A stretch of 64,000 bases of DNA from Dactylorhiza incarnata (lineage: Eukaryota; Streptophyta; Magnoliopsida; Asparagales; Orchidaceae). Below the pieces are notes generated by a model. It was not told the DNA's origin, searched no databases, and saw only the letters and a program-made list of their open reading frames with translations. Location of the stretch: the NCBI GenBank assembly GCA_033032865.1, contig JAWHQI010000262.1, positions 930,001-994,000 on the forward strand, read 5' to 3'. This document shows positions 1-12,057 of the stretch, one piece after another (the stretch's first letter is position 1; every line of letters begins with the position of its first letter). The translations under genes were made by a program, and so were the position numbers.

Positions 1-1194
1 CAACAGAGTTCAACTAGAGCTAGAAGGAATACTAAACTGCTCTTACAAGAACTCAAAGTTGCCTCGATAAGAGAGAGAATGAAGTCGATGCAGCGTTGAA
101 TACAAACTGAAAAGGAAACATTTTCAGCTGTCCTTTTAGAACTCTCGCTAAAGGCCCACAACACTAAAGACCATTCTACAACTGCATGTTTATTGCCTAG
201 AATGGAAAGGAGCATTCAAGAAGATAGGAAAAACATTCTTGGAATGTATTCAAATAGCTGGTAGACGGGTCGTTAACAAAAGAAGAAAGAAAGATTAATT
301 GTCCAAGAGTATGGCTTTTCAAGACAACCCAAAAGAGGAAACTAATTCAAATCAAATGATGGACAATAAGTAGGCTGAGAAGAGTTAAAAACATAGAGCA
401 TTCATTACAATCTGCTACAACTTCTCGATTAGGGCTCCCACTTCTTCTTCCTCCTGGAACCCTAAAAAGACATAAAGAGAAGAAGTGCTCTCTCTCAGAA
501 CAGAAAAATAGAAGGCTGCTCATTCATCAACATCATATAGTAGCCAGATTGCAAGCAGAAGATATACAAAAGGATCTGAAGAATATAACCATTGCAAATC
601 ATCACAACAATAAGCAAGGGTTCATCATTCGCAGATCCATTGAAGTTAGAAATAGAAGTTGAAAGCTTCTACAGAATTCTGAGAATAGAATTCTTCTTCT
701 CCATCTTCTCTCTTCTTTCAATTTCCTCAACTGTACAGAGTTTTAAGAATCCCTCTTTCAAGGGATTCAGTGGTTCAAGATCTCCTTATCAAAAGATCTG
801 AGTGGTTCAAGATCTCCTTATTAAAAGATCTGAGTGGTTAAAGATCTTTTTATCAAAAGATCTTTGGTTCTAAGAGTCTCCTTATCAAAAGACTAATGCA
901 CAAGTTGTGCTTTCCTACCAGGTGGTAGAAGAGAGGACTACCCGCATTTTGGGGAAACTCTATAAAATCTTGTCTTCTTTGTGTGTTAATTTTCTATGTT
1001 TTTCTTTATAGCTTACAACTTTTCTGCTTTACATTAACAACATTTATTTTGTTCTGTGTTTGGTATTATTGAAGCATAATACTTAATGTTTTTATTATGT
1101 ATGCACAAATAGGATAGAAAATATTTTTAAATCTCTATTCACCCCCCTCCCCGGCCCCTCTAGAGTATACTCAGAGGCACACTGTGCACTTTGA
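1..1194 (+). mobile_element. LTR family 1, copy A (truncated by window edge)
   Basis: This stretch matches LTR copies at 31510-33085, 38980-40568 and, inverted, 46966-48640. Shared landmarks are the 'cttatcaaaagatct' repeats (about 785-890), the AT-rich tract, the C-rich 'attcacccccc' block near 1137, and the end 'gaggcacactgtgcac'. By comparison with copy D, whose ends are fixed by a target duplication, the LTR should end 'ctttca'; here 'ctttga' ends at 1194. About 400 bp at the start lie outside the window. The right flank is gypsy RNase H sequence, so this copy was inserted into that gene. No primer site follows, so it is a 3' LTR or a solo LTR. It encodes nothing. Confidence 0.8.
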
Positions 1195-1832
1195 TGCTAT
1201 ATGGAGTGTCCTGCAAGATCTATTCAGACCATAAGAGTTTGATTTATGTTTTCTCTCAGAAAGAGCTTAATTTGTGTCAGCGCAGATGGGTGGAGTATGT
1301 TGCGGATTATGAAGTGGAAATTCTTTATCATCCAGGCAAGGCGAATGTGGTAGCTAATGCTATGAGTAAAAGGTCAGCTTATGTCTTTAATCTCTCCGTG
1401 CAGTCTCTAGTGGAGGAGTATTATTTGATGGATATAGCTGTGAAGCCTACAGTTGGGTCATCAAGTGTAAAAATTGAAGATCCTTCTTGGATTACTCTTA
1501 TGAGGTTACATCAGAATGTTGATCTAGACCTGCATCATCTTCGAGGTGGGACCAAAAAGGGAGAATTGCTAGATTTCTTGGTTGATGAAGATGGTACCTT
1601 AAGATATCGTGGTAGATTCTGCGTTCTCGCTGTTGATGAGATTCGGGCAAAGATTTGTGATGAAGCTCATGATTCTAGTCTTGTCTACCACGTTGGTTCT
1701 ATGAAAATGTACCGCGATCTGAATCAAATTGTTTGGTGGTCAGATATGAAGAATGATATTGCGATGTTTGTATCTAAATGTTATACATTCAGCTCGTCAA
1801 GGCAGATCATAATAGACCTAGAGGTAAATTGA
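1195..1832 (+). pseudogene. Ty3/gypsy chromovirus pol: RNase H end and integrase zinc domain
   Basis: The frame encodes the C-terminal part of a Ty3 RNase H (residues YSDHKSL, then HPGKANVVANAMS where functional copies usually read HPGKANVVADALS). It continues into the linker and the N-terminal H2C2 zinc domain of integrase. The zinc domain keeps H...H (HDSSLVYHVGS) and the first Cys of its CxxC, but the second Cys is Phe (KCYTF). Protease, reverse transcriptase and the start of RNase H are missing because LTR copy A interrupts the gene on the left. The reading frame ends near 1800 by a frameshift into the next ORF. The family call (Tekay/Del-like chromovirus) rests on this arrangement plus the downstream chromodomain and LTR. 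Confidence 0.85.
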
Positions 1833-2317
1833 CGCCTCTGGATATTATGACTTGGAAGTGGGAGAGTATCTCTATGGATTTCATTATCAGTCAACTGAAG
1901 TCTCCCCGAGGGCATGATGCTGTGTGGGTGATCGTTGATAGGTTGACCAAGTGTGCCCATTTTGTGCCTTATAAGATTGGCTATTCTATGGAAAAGATTG
2001 CCTCGCCTTATTTGCAAGAAGTTATTAGATTGTATGGTGTGCCGGTAAGCATTGTGTCAGATTGGGATTCCAGGTATATGTCTCATTTCTCGCAGAGTTT
2101 GCAAGGAGCCTTAGGCAACAATCTCAGATATTCTACCACTTATCATCCACAAACTAATGGGCAGACAGAAAGGGTGAATCAAATCATTGAGGATATGATT
2201 AGATGTTTTGTTCTTGATCATGGAGGGGCTTGGGATGAGCGTCTTGGGCTCATGGAGTTTGCTTACAATAATAGCTATCAAGAGAGCCTGCAGATGGCCC
2301 CTTTTGAAGCTCTGTAA
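1778..2317 (+). pseudogene. Ty3/gypsy integrase catalytic core
   Basis: This is an integrase core (rve family), which inserts element cDNA into the host chromosome. The first catalytic Asp is in SMDFI, the second in IVSDWDSRY (functional copies usually read SDRD.RF), and the Glu region is in HPQTNGQTERVNQ. The domain then runs to the conserved FAYNNSYQ and to APFEAL before a stop at about 2317. The frame overlaps the preceding one by about 50 bases, which marks a frameshift between zinc domain and core. It belongs to the same decayed element as 1195-1832 and 2318-2906. Confidence 0.85.
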
Positions 2318-2906
2318 GGGAAGCATTGTCGGACTCCCCTATTTTGGGCTTAAGTGGGTGAAAGGCCGTTGTTAGGTCCAGAGGCCCTGGAGGAGATGAG
2401 CATTGATGTGTCTCAGGTTTCTGAGAAGCTCCGTATGGCACAAGAGCTCTATGAAAAGTACACTAATCGGTGAAGGGCTGACCTAGAGTTTTTAGTTGGG
2501 GATATGGTTTTCTTGAAGGTTTCTCCAATGTCTGGTGTTAAGAAATTTAGGAAGAACCATAAGTTGGATCCCAGGTATGTGGGGCCTTTCAAGATTGTTG
2601 AGCGCGTCGAAGTGTCTGCTAATAGACTGGAATTGCCTGCTTCATTTCCTAGTGTTCACGATGTGTTTCATATGAACCAATTGCAAAAGTGTGTGCTTAG
2701 ATACCGACTTGTTCTAGACATTGTGCCCCAGCTATAGCCCAATCTATCGTATGTTGAGGATCCTATCCGTATTTTGAAAATGCAAGATCAGATTGAGCGC
2801 ATGAAGATGATTCCTGCGGTGAAAGTTCTCTGCAGAAATTATAATGTCAGAAGCGCAACCTAGGAGTTGGAATCGGTGATGAGGGAATCTTATCCTCATA
2901 TGTTCT
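2318..2906 (+). pseudogene. Chromovirus integrase C-terminus and chromodomain
   Basis: The sequence continues from integrase through the GPFKIVERV block, where the integrase C-terminal domain fits the DNA, and the FHMNQLQKCV motif. It then enters a chromodomain-like segment around 2745-2900: YVEDPIRILKM, KVLCRNYNVRSAT and ELESVMRESYPHMF. In chromoviruses this domain binds modified histones and steers integration to heterochromatin. The stretch has stops near 2354, 2474 and 2737, and a stop replaces the Trp expected in the chromodomain core near 2861. The element is therefore dead. Confidence 0.8.
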
Positions 2907-3770
2907 CTATGTTCCATTCGGTGAGCGTTTCTCCTAATAAAGTCCACCTTTTCCTTGTTCCTCATTTGGTGTCTGTGTTGTACAGTTCCAGGGAAAAATT
3001 TTCTTGTAAGAGGGGTGGCTGTAACGCCCCAGAATTTTCGATTTATATTTAAATCATTAATTCAGATGTAGCAAGGGTGTTACCATCTTAGGTGCATTGC
3101 CGTAATTTGTCTTGAGTGTTTGCGAGGTTGCATTTGATCGAATCTTTATTTATCTTGGTGCCCATATTTAATTAGCATATAAAATATCTTATAAAGACTT
3201 TCTTATCAAGTTCTCTACGAAATTTATATAGTATATATTCTTACAAAAAAATTTATATAAAGTTCAGATAAGATTTATATGAATTTCCTGTATAAAATTT
3301 ATGATAAAGAGATTTACAAATAAAAAAGTGATATCAAATTATATAAAAGAAGCATAGTGGAATCCATGGAAATCCACTTTTCTATGTTTTTAAATTATGA
3401 TGTATCATTTCTTCCGATCAAAGACGTCTCTCAGTCTCATTTTGTGAGCTCCAGTCGAGAGAGAGAGAGGAGGTTGGAGGTTAGGGCTTCGTCGGAGTTG
3501 ATTTCCGGTGGTGGAGGTGGTCAGATCTCTCGTCGGAGCTTGGTTTAGGAGTGCTCTCGTCAAGTTCTTCCTCGGTGAACGAGGCTTTGCGGTGTTGGCT
3601 TCCGGTTAAGGCAAGAAGTCTTCTTCTTCTTCTTCTCATTCTTCTTCTCTTTTATATGACCAATGCTAGTTTTGATTATTTAAGTTAAAGGTAAAAATCT
3701 AGTATAGTGTAAGTTTTCAGTTTCAGTCTTAATTAGAAGGGTCTAGGTAGCAGTGTAGAAATTTCTGGGT

Positions 3771-4150
3771 GCTAAGTTAAATTTGTCGAGTGATCTCAAT
3801 TCAACGAGTGAACTCGTGAGACAAATTTAAATTCATCGAGTGAGCTCAATTCATCGAGTGAACTCATGAGACTAAATTAAATTCACCGAGTGATCTCAAT
3901 TCGTCGAGTGAACTCGTGAGACTAAGTTAAATTCGTCGAGTGATCTCAATTTGTCGAGTGAACTCGTGAGACTAAGTTAAATTCATCAAGTGATCTCAAT
4001 TTGTCAAGTGAACACGTGAGACTATGTTAAATTCGTTGAGTGATCTCAGTTCGTCGAGTGAACTCGGGAGACTAAGTTAAATTTGTCAAGTGATCTCAAT
4101 TCATCGAGTGAACTCGTGAGGCTAAGTTAAATTCGTTGAGTGAATTCCTG
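3771..4150 (+). repeat. 50-bp tandem repeat in chromovirus LTR
   Basis: Units start at 3771, 3821, 3871, 3921, 3971, 4021, 4071 and 4121 (the last is partial), an exact 50-bp spacing. Each holds two related half-units with the words 'cgagtgatctcaatt' and 'cgagtgaactcgtgag', the second containing the palindrome cgagt-ga-actcg. No reading frame is implied. Confidence 0.9.
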
Positions 4151-4215
4151 AGGGTGAGTTCTTGCTGTGATATGGTAAGTTGGTAATGTTAAATATTGTT
4201 GTGTTGTTGATCAGT

Positions 4216-4400
4216 TGGACCATCACCTCTGAGCAACACTGGCGGACATGTGGTTGGCCTTGATTAGTTGACCATCACCTCTGAGCCGCACTGACGGACA
4301 ATTGGTTGGCCTTGATCGGTTTGACCATCACCTCTGAGCCGCAATGTCAAACATGTGGTTGGCTTTGATCAGTTTGTCCATAAACTTTAATCCGCAGGGA
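4216..4400 (+). repeat. About 53-bp tandem repeat in chromovirus LTR
   Basis: The phrase 'ccatcacctctgagc' starts at 4220, 4272 and 4325, with a fourth degenerate copy near 4379. Each unit ends in 'ggttggc..tgatc'. It follows the 50-bp block by about 70 bp inside the same LTR. Confidence 0.8.
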
Positions 4401-5262
4401 TGGACTCATGGTTGGTTAGGCTCGCTTGGTGTTAGTTCCCCTTTATTCTCATTTATTGAGCTGACTATGTTAATGTATATTACTCCTATTTCTCTTACAA
4501 TGTGGTAATCCTACCTAGCTTTTTGTGCGGCTTTCTTGCTCCCCTTTTTGGGTTGAGGCATTCCTTTCTTTTGAATGCCTCAGGACCATGGGTGTAGCTT
4601 AACTGGTGGTCAAGTGGCCTCTCCCAAGCTCTTGAAGGTGGTGCCTTCTTCTCTCCTCGATTAGGAGACCTTTGTTTATTTGTAGACACTTTCGTGTTTC
4701 TCTATGGGATCGTGTCAGCTTGTTGAACCCCATAGAAGTTTCTAGTTGTATACTGTTAATTTTGCTGCTCTACCGGTACATCTTGCTGATGATTATTTTC
4801 TCTCTGGTAATGCTTTATGTTAGGTTGCATGATACGTATCTTAAGTATTAAGAAAATTGCATTTCAATTTCATAGCATGGTTTTATATGAGTATCATCTA
4901 CTTTAATCTACATATACGAAAACCTTCTATGTATATACAACTTAGGAAATTGCTTATGCACGAGATTTTTTCTTGGTTGTCGTGCTCACTTAGGAAAAAT
5001 GAAAGTATTTTCCGCTGCATATTTATATAACTTTACGGGTGGACTAGTTGATTCACTGGGCCAAGGGACTCGGTCTCGAAGATAAACTTACTTCAACTTT
5101 AAAATATTAAATATGTTTTCTTTGAAAGATAGTTTTTTGCAATAAAGAAGACTAAGCGTCGATAGTTGTCCCCTATCGGACATGGCATCACATCGTGTAT
5201 TTTCCCTAACTCTGATCATATATTTATATATTAATGTTTTGGGGAAAATGCGGGTTACGACA

Positions 5263-6905
5263 CTTATCCTCAAGATCTTTGATGATCTTGTTCTTCTGAC
5301 TTAGTGCATCAATATGGACCTTTAAGATTCCTCTTAGTTTGTTGAGTTCATCACTCAATTGAGCTAGCTTCTCAGCTTTCTCAAGGAGTTAAGATTTAGC
5401 AAGCTTGAGGGATTCAATCTCCTCAGCTTGGGCCTTAACAAGTTTTTTGGTTCGTTTTAGAGCATCCATCAAGGCACCATACTGATCTACTAGGTCAGCT
5501 TCGTCCTCATAATTAGAATCATATGAGGATGATCTTTTAGAACTCGTCTCATGAAAAGATTCTACTTCTGATTCAGAATCATTAGCAGATGGGGAGCTTT
5601 GATTTGTTCCTCAGTAGGTGAGATGGACTCGTCCTGGATTTCTTCTTCTTCTTCACTATTTGACATGTATAAGGGTTCCCTTTTGCATACCCTGGCAGGA
5701 GGATAATCATCCTGCCCCTCATCCTCATACAATGCAGCAAGCACAATATACGCTTCTTCTTCAGATTCTGAAGATTGCTACTGCTATCACTCAGTGTCTT
5801 GGTCTTCTAGGCAATGAATCTCCTTTCACACTTCGTAACATTATGATATCTCCCTTTTTAGATCTCATCCCTTCAATTCTCTTGGATTGGAATTCAGCTA
5901 TTACATGACCTGGTTTCTTGCAGTAGTAGGTGTTAGCAAAAGAATGTTTACTTGGTTTAGAATCATACCTATCTTCTTTTGGTTTGTGCCTGGATCTATC
6001 TTTTTTACAATCAGATCTTTTGGATTTGGAATAAGATGGTCTATACTTGTCCAATCTTCTTTTAAATAGAAATTTCTTGAATTTCTTAGAAAATAGTGAG
6101 AATTCTCCATCATTCAACTCTAAACTTGAGGTGATGGACTCAGATTCTTCTTGCTCAGAAATTCTATCCTGGTTGATTGGAGAGTCATCTTTACTCCTTC
6201 TGGAGATTTCAACATTTATTGCAACAGACCTCTCTTTGGAGTCTGATTTGGAGGTTTCCTCCCCAGTCTTTCTGGTATTTAGCTGTAGTTCATGGGACAA
6301 TAGTTTTCGAAAGAGAATCTGGGGTTCAATTCATGTCAAATTTCCCATTTCTCTAATGAAATAAATTTTGATATCCCATTCCTTATTGAGGTATACTAAG
6401 AATTTGTCATTTAGATCATAATTGGTGAATTCCCCTCCATTTATCCTGAGAACATTCACAATCTTGAAGAACTTCTCATAGCAGTCTAAGATAAAGTCCT
6501 TCTTGTCCAACCTAAAGGCTTCATATTCCTGATTGAGGAGAAATTTCATGTCATCTCTAACCTCTTCAGTTCCTTCCATGAATACAATCAACGAGTTCCT
6601 TATCTCCCTAAGAGTTCTGCAGTGAATTAGATTTTGAAATGTTGAATCATCTATGTCACTAACCAAGAAGTTCATAGCTCTCTTGTCCATGGTGACCAGG
6701 ATAATTTCATCTTTAGTCATTTCATTGTAATTTTTGGGGGACTTGCTTGGTTGGATCTATGGTGGAAGCATTCATAGGTAGAAAGGGTCCCTCTTATATA
6801 GTGATGAATATCCTTGGATCAGATGCTTCCATCTATAGTCCGACTCTTTCTTTCCATATGAGAAAGTTTTCTTTTGAGCAGATGGGGAGTTTCATTGAGC
6901 TCATC
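5263..6905 (-). pseudogene. Ty1/copia gag (Sirevirus-like), antisense, 3'-truncated
   Basis: Read on the minus strand, gag opens near 6905 (MSSMKLPIC, then IWKERVG). It continues with TKDEIILVTM and DDSTFQNLIH, the YEKFFKIVN and FTNYDLNDKF blocks of a UBN2-type gag domain, a charged linker, and a worn zinc knuckle near 5900 (YYCKKPGH, first and last Cys lost). It ends in a coiled-coil tail (KIIKDLEDK). Gag would coat the RNA in the virus-like particle. Stops and shifts occur near 6800, 6720 and 6330. The same gag family recurs at 46708-57601. The chromovirus LTR cuts it off at 5262; the rest of gag and pol would lie left of the window. Confidence 0.8.
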
Positions 6906-6990
6906 TCTCTGTAATTATCTCATGCATACATGGTGAGATTGCTATATCCCTTGGAAGATCTTGTTCAAGTTTTTAGGCTTCTTTTTGAAC

Positions 6991-7010
6991 AACCTACCTC
7001 TGATAGTAAT
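6991..7010 (-). other. Primer-binding site of minus-strand copia
   Basis: On the minus strand the element reads ATTACTATCAGAGG just after the LTR end. It aligns with the initiator-Met-tRNA site TGGTATCAGAGG of this clade (compare 21418-21432 and 63866-63883), with a few substitutions. Its place between LTR and gag supports the call. Confidence 0.65.
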
Positions 7011-8886
7011 TGAATGAATAGGCATCTATACCACCTAGAGGGGGGGGGGTGAATAAGTGTTTAATCATTTTAAAATTTAATCAGTGAATTGAAAGATAAA
7101 TCAAACATAACACAAGCACACCACAAAATACACATATATTTATAGTGGTTCCCAAAGATAGGTACGTCCACTTTCCCCCTGTGCCTATCTAGCAGCTTGT
7201 TTGCCTCAACAAAAACTCCTCCAAACTTTAATCTACTACCAGAGATCTTACTCCTCAAAGTATAAAACTCCTACCTCAGAAACAACGACAAGTTCCTTAC
7301 CTCAGATCCCAAACAATGGATCCTACAACTCAGATTCAACCTTGAATCCTACCTCAGGCTCACAAAGAACTCTACACTCAGATCTTGAAAGATATTACCA
7401 CAGAAAATATAGTTTGTATACAACAATACAAATAGACTTAAGAAATATGTTTCGTGTAAGGGTTGAGTCTTCTTAGGCTTCGATGTAATTAGCCTTCACT
7501 AGTTCAGTAAAGACCTTAAATGAATCTTCTTTCACAAAACTTGGATCATACTGAACTTGATATCCGAGAACTTATTTTCTCTGAAATGATTGAGAGTTAA
7601 GAATTTGGTTCATGCTAGGAGACTAGGATGATTCTTGAATTACTCTCCTTTAGCTTCTTGTTCTCAGACTTTTTAATGTCTTGACAATAACTTTTTGATT
7701 ATCTGAGAAAGCACTATACTATCGCAGCCATCTCTTTGAATGCTCAGAAGAACGCTGATTCTCACAATTAGAAATAGGGTAAGAATTAGGATTACTATTT
7801 TCATCTCATATCTTATTAGTATTTATATGAGAGCAACACTTAACGTTCAAAAACTAGGAATACTTAATGTTAATTATTTTCCATAAAGCTGTGATCTGAT
7901 TTGCACAATCGACGATGACAATCTTTGTATTTCCGTGTCTTCCTGTCTCAACAATATTAGGAGTGTCTCGATGATATTTCTATTCTTCTCGATGATACTT
8001 GTGGTCTACAAGATGATATTTGACTACCACTGTCTTCTAGTCTAATGATCAAGCTTATCAAGTCAAATTTTGAGTTCAACACTACCACTGTATTTTAGTC
8101 GAATGATCATACTTATCAAGATATTTTCTGTGATCAACATGATATCTGTCTTCTGGTTCAACGTTAAGCTTATTAATACAATATTTAAGCTTCTCAGGAT
8201 GATAAGACTTAATACATAGTTCTTTGCATTGTCTTGGCAACAAGGGTGCAATATCTAGACAATATGGACTTAAGTTATTCTTAACTCAATATATATCTAA
8301 AATGTTGTTTATGCTCCTCGACGACATTTCACTTTTCCTCAATAATAATTGACATATACTCGATGATAATAGACTTCACCTCGACGATAATGTACTTAGA
8401 CAAATTCGACCTTCAATGAAGATTATCCAAACATCTTATTGATCATCTTCAGGATGATATCAGTATAACTGATCATTATCAAAATGATATCGTCTTGGAT
8501 AGTGCATTACAGAGACAATATTTGGACTTTAAGTTGTTTCTTCTAATCAAGATGATATGATACTTTAGCTGAGAGACTACAAGATGATATCATCTTGAAT
8601 CTTAAGGTGATCTAGCCGATATTGATACCTTTACACGATGATATTTGAACTCTCCAAGATGATATGACTTAGGAAATTTCTGATCATCCTGAACTGAGAT
8701 CCTTTGCTCTATCCCACTTGCTAGACCTTTCTTTCTGATGTTTATAAGTGAGTGACAACTCTAATATAGTCTAGATCATATGTCAATATGGTGTGTTGCA
8801 CAATGAGGGATTACATTGGCAAAACTATGTCTGATGACACTAAGTCTAGCCATATGCTAGGCTCTATCTATTACTTGATAACAACA
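7011..8886 (-). mobile_element. 5' LTR of minus-strand Sirevirus-like copia
   Basis: On the minus strand the LTR starts TGTTGTTATCA (plus 8886) and ends ATTCA next to the primer site (plus 7011), 1876 bp. Near its 3' end is the 'attcaccccc-ctctag' block shared by copia LTRs in this window; here it is a run of about nine Cs (G run near 7040 on plus). A TATA-like CATATAAATA lies near plus 7815-7825. Upstream of it, plus 7905-8700, is a dense set of GATGATAT / ATATCATC words, many palindromic. The LTR at 45102-46628 uses the same words, so the two belong to one family. Confidence 0.7.
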
Positions 8887-8993
8887 TATTAAACTAATGC
8901 ATAAAATACAAAGTGTATTTACACTTGACTTGAGGAATTCTTCAAATCAGGTACATTGTAGGCAAAGTTCCCAATAGTATGCTTAGCATGACA
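8887..8993. other. Short unassigned spacer
   Basis: About 107 bp lie between the copia LTR end and the next probable LTR start. I see no ORF or repeat here apart from 'ttcccaatagt', which resembles the LTR/primer junction at 16762-16772 and may be a remnant of a related element. Confidence 0.4.
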
Positions 8994-11056
8994 TGTTGGA
9001 AAATAAAACACGCCTCTGTCGGCAACCATCAAAGCCCAGTAAAATAGAGAAAGCATGAATGGTGATTTTCAAAAGGATTCAAGAATCAAGATGATGAGGT
9101 GGTCAAAGTTAATTCATTGCTTGATGAAGAAGTAATTTGAACCACACCTGCCACGTGGATCGAAAAGCAAATAAAGGTGAAGGTGTCAGAAGCTTCTTCA
9201 ACCAAGCATGACAGTGTTAGAAATTGATTAAATAAAACAATTAGTTCAATAATATTTAATGGAGCCTTCATGGTGTTGGGTGTTTGGGCTCCTCATTAAT
9301 GCATGTGAAAAACTTAAAACAAAATGGAGGGAACTCAAATTCTTGGAGGAAAACCCTTTCATGGGAAAGGATTAAAACTTTTGTTCTCACCTTACCATCA
9401 ACCACTATTTTAAGTGAGTATATAAACTAATTCACTCATCTTTATTGTGTTGAAAAAACATAAGGAGAATACATGGACCACACACATGCACACACGCTCG
9501 CTCTGGACATGACCAAATTTGGATTTGGATTCATATTTGGGATTTGAGATTTCAGGTATAATTGAATTGAATTGTATTTTTGGCAAAAAATAGTTTTGTC
9601 ATTGTAGAAAACCTTAAGTACCACAATTCGACATAGGGTGAATACTTTAAGACATATGTTGATATCGTCAAAACTGTACATCAATTACCATACGACATTT
9701 TCTTATCTGACGTATGAATCGACGTATGTTGATTTTGCTCTGCCTACAATTCGACGTCCGTCGTGTTCGGTTATTCCCAAATGTGGCGATTTATTCTCTC
9801 ATGTACGTTGATTTAAAGTCGACGGACATCGATTTCTCCTGGCCAAAAACTGAGCGTGTTTTCTGTACGAGGTATTGTTCATTAAATTTTACATTGGAAA
9901 TATATATTTTCTATATATTGAAAATTTACTTAATAAAAACAATGAAAATTAACTACGTGATAAATTACTTGGGGTTTTATGAGACTCCTATATAGGAGGT
10001 TTTCCTGAAATGAAACACATTCTCTCATACACTCTTATTCTCCAATAATCTTTCTTTATCTAGTTTTGCATTTTTTTCTCGTGCTCTCTTTTATGTTTAC
10101 TTCATCAAGTGGATGTTTAGGTGATCTGTGCTTTTTCAGTGTCCGCGCAAATTAAAGTTTTCAGTATCTAGTTGGGTGGTATACCTTGGAGGAGTAAACA
10201 ACAGTTGAAAGCTCAGTCGGAGGGTGATGCAACATTTTAGGGCCGTGAACACAGGTCTTACCTATGCTCGATTTTATAATCTATTTATTTAAATGTTTTT
10301 CTACAATTTATTGGTTTTTCATAATCCATATATGATAGTATAATAGTTTTTCAAAATGAAAAAATATATATTATTTTGAGAATTTATTATATATATTCTA
10401 GCACGTGGCACTCAATATTAATGGTTAGGATGAAGCAAAAAGATAAGTTGGAAGCCTTGTCAAAGGCGGCAACTTCAAAGCAATATAGAAAGGAAGGCGG
10501 CAACTTGAGGACGTAGCAAAGCTTCAATGACGTTGCTAGATGTGCATGGTGGCAACATCTCATGGTTGATGTGAAAAGCAAATACTTCATTATTGAGGAA
10601 ATAAGAAAACTTGATCCAAATGATAAGAGTTAAGTAACTTGAAAAAGAAAGGTCAAAGGATGATTAGAGCAAAGAAAGTATGGCTGTGACTATACCTATT
10701 TATAGGGCAAACAAAGTAGCAACAACAAGCAGAAAGATTCCAGAAAAAGCAAAGTAGGTTCCAAACTCCTAAAGAAATGAAATCATAAGTCAGTGACAAA
10801 GTCAGTGTGATATAGATATAAATAGAACCCTTGCATGAGCTTAAAAGAAGGCAGAAGCATATATAATGGAATGCTCTAACAACATCTAGGAGGGCTTATG
10901 AGGAAAGATGGAATGAAGCCACGCGTGTGTGGGTCGACTTGTTGCAGCGATACATGTGTCTTGCATTATAAAGATGTTATCACTCCATAGTATAAGCTTT
11001 GCTCAAGAATGAGTCATTGGTATGAAGTCTTAGTCTGGAGAGCCACAACATATATG
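8994..11056 (+). mobile_element. Probable copia LTR, left part (split by element X)
   Basis: A candidate start TGTTGGAAAAT at 8994 pairs with the end ATTCCCAATA at 16770, which lies just before a copia-type primer site. Element X with its ATATG duplication separates the two. A palindromic TATA-like CTATATAGG lies at 9988-9996. Upstream of it (about 9610-9840) are repeated TCGACGTATG / CGACGTCCGTCG words. The rest (10000-11050) holds no convincing ORF. The start is inferred from the terminal inverted match only; no target duplication was confirmed. Confidence 0.35.
9988..9996 (+). promoter_or_regulatory. TATA-like box in split LTR
   Basis: CTATATAGG lies downstream of the TCGACGT-rich palindrome cluster and about 1 kb before the X insertion. 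Its position fits a U3 promoter if the surrounding region is an LTR. Confidence 0.4.
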
Positions 11057-11244
11057 TGTACAACCCCGATATTCGTCGAGTATACTCCCTAAGGCTCATT
11101 GGAGCATCATGGTAGCATCGACCCAAGCAGGAAGGGAGGCAGAGGCAAGGGGACGAGCGGTGAGGGAGGAAGCCTCCCGCTTGCCCGACCTACATAGGGG
11201 AGCGAGAGGTGGAGGGACAAGACCCCACACCCGAGAGGGGGGGG

Positions 11245-11815
11245 GGGGGGAGGGGGGCGAGCCCGGGCTGCTGCCCGGGGGCTCGCCCCGCTCCCAGCTA
11301 GGGGGGCGAGCCCGGGCTATCGCCCGGGGGCTCGCCCCCGCTCCCACCAAAGGGGGGCGAGCCCGGGCTGCTGCCCAGGGGCTCGCGCCCGCTCCCCCCA
11401 AAGGGGGGCGAGCCCGGGCTGCTGCCCAGGGGCTCGCCCCCGCTCCCCCCAAGGGGGGTGAGCCCGGGCTGCTGCCCAGGGGCTCGCCCCCGCTCCCCAC
11501 TAAGGGGGGGCGAGCCCGGGCTGCTGCCCAGGGGCTCGCCCCCACTCCCCACCAAGGGGGGCGAGCCCGAGCTGCTGCCCAGGGGCTCGCGCCTGTTACC
11601 CACCAAGGGGGGCGAGCCCGGGCTGCTGCCCAGGGGCTCGCCCCCGTTCCCCACCAAGGGGGGCGAGCCCGGGCTGCTGCCCGGGGGCTCGCCCCTGCTT
11701 CCCCACCAAGGGGGGCGAGCCCGGGCTGCTGCCCGGGGGCTCGCCCCCGCTCCCATCCAAGGGGGGCGAGCCCGGGCTGCTGCCCGGGGGCTCGCCCCCG
11801 CTCCCAACATTGAGG
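11245..11815 (+). repeat. Eleven about 50-bp GC hairpin units in U3 of X
   Basis: Each unit reads GGGGGCGAGCCCGGGCTGC, then TGCCC, then GGGGGCTCGCCCCC. The arms can pair with each other (GGGGGCGAGCCC with GGGCTCGCCCCC), so every unit is a self-complementary hairpin separated by 'gctcccaccaa'. The units stay open in several frames on both strands, which gives long spurious glycine/proline/arginine-rich ORFs. The same block is at 15512-16068 in the 3' LTR. Confidence 0.9.
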
Positions 11816-12049
11816 GGCGAGAGGAGGAGGGGCGAGCCCCCCTCTCGCCCCCCCCCCCCCCCCCACATCCAAGGAAGGGGCGAGCTTCTCTCGCCCCCAC
11901 GCCCAGTAGGGGACGAGCCCAAGAGGGCATTTGGTCTGCGTTTAGCACCGTGGAACGGCGGGATTTAGCTATTCGCAGGCCAAGTCCGGGGTATTTTGGT
12001 AATTTCACGGATCGGTTTTTGGTTATTCGCAACCCAACTTCAGAAATCC

Positions 12050-12057
12050 TATAAATA
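12050..12057 (+). promoter_or_regulatory. TATA box of X 5' LTR
   Basis: TATAAATA in the context ctataaatagga lies between the hairpin block and the pyrimidine-rich leader. The 3' LTR copy is at 16326-16333 and the related Y copy at 21968-21975. Conservation between X and Y supports a real promoter. Confidence 0.75.

Larger units (their letters stand above)
3020..5262 (+). mobile_element. 3' LTR of the Ty3 chromovirus
   Basis: The left end is fixed by a purine-rich tract (aagaggggtggc, 3008-3019) followed by TGTAACGCCCC. The right end is GGGTTACGACA at 5262. The ends are TG...CA and partly inverted (TGTAACG / TTACGACA), typical of Del/Tekay LTRs. The 2243-bp length is within the family's range. 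Beyond 5262 the sequence switches abruptly to an antisense copia gag, so this is the insertion edge. Inside are two tandem repeat blocks described separately. The matching 5' LTR and target duplication are outside the window. Confidence 0.85.

Noticed and set aside
4495..4689. 64-residue minus-strand ORF in the chromovirus LTR
   Set aside because: No similarity seen and located in U3/R of an LTR.
9442..9995. Small ORFs near 9.4-10 kb as host genes
   Set aside because: Short, no domain, located in a probable LTR U3 with a palindrome cluster.
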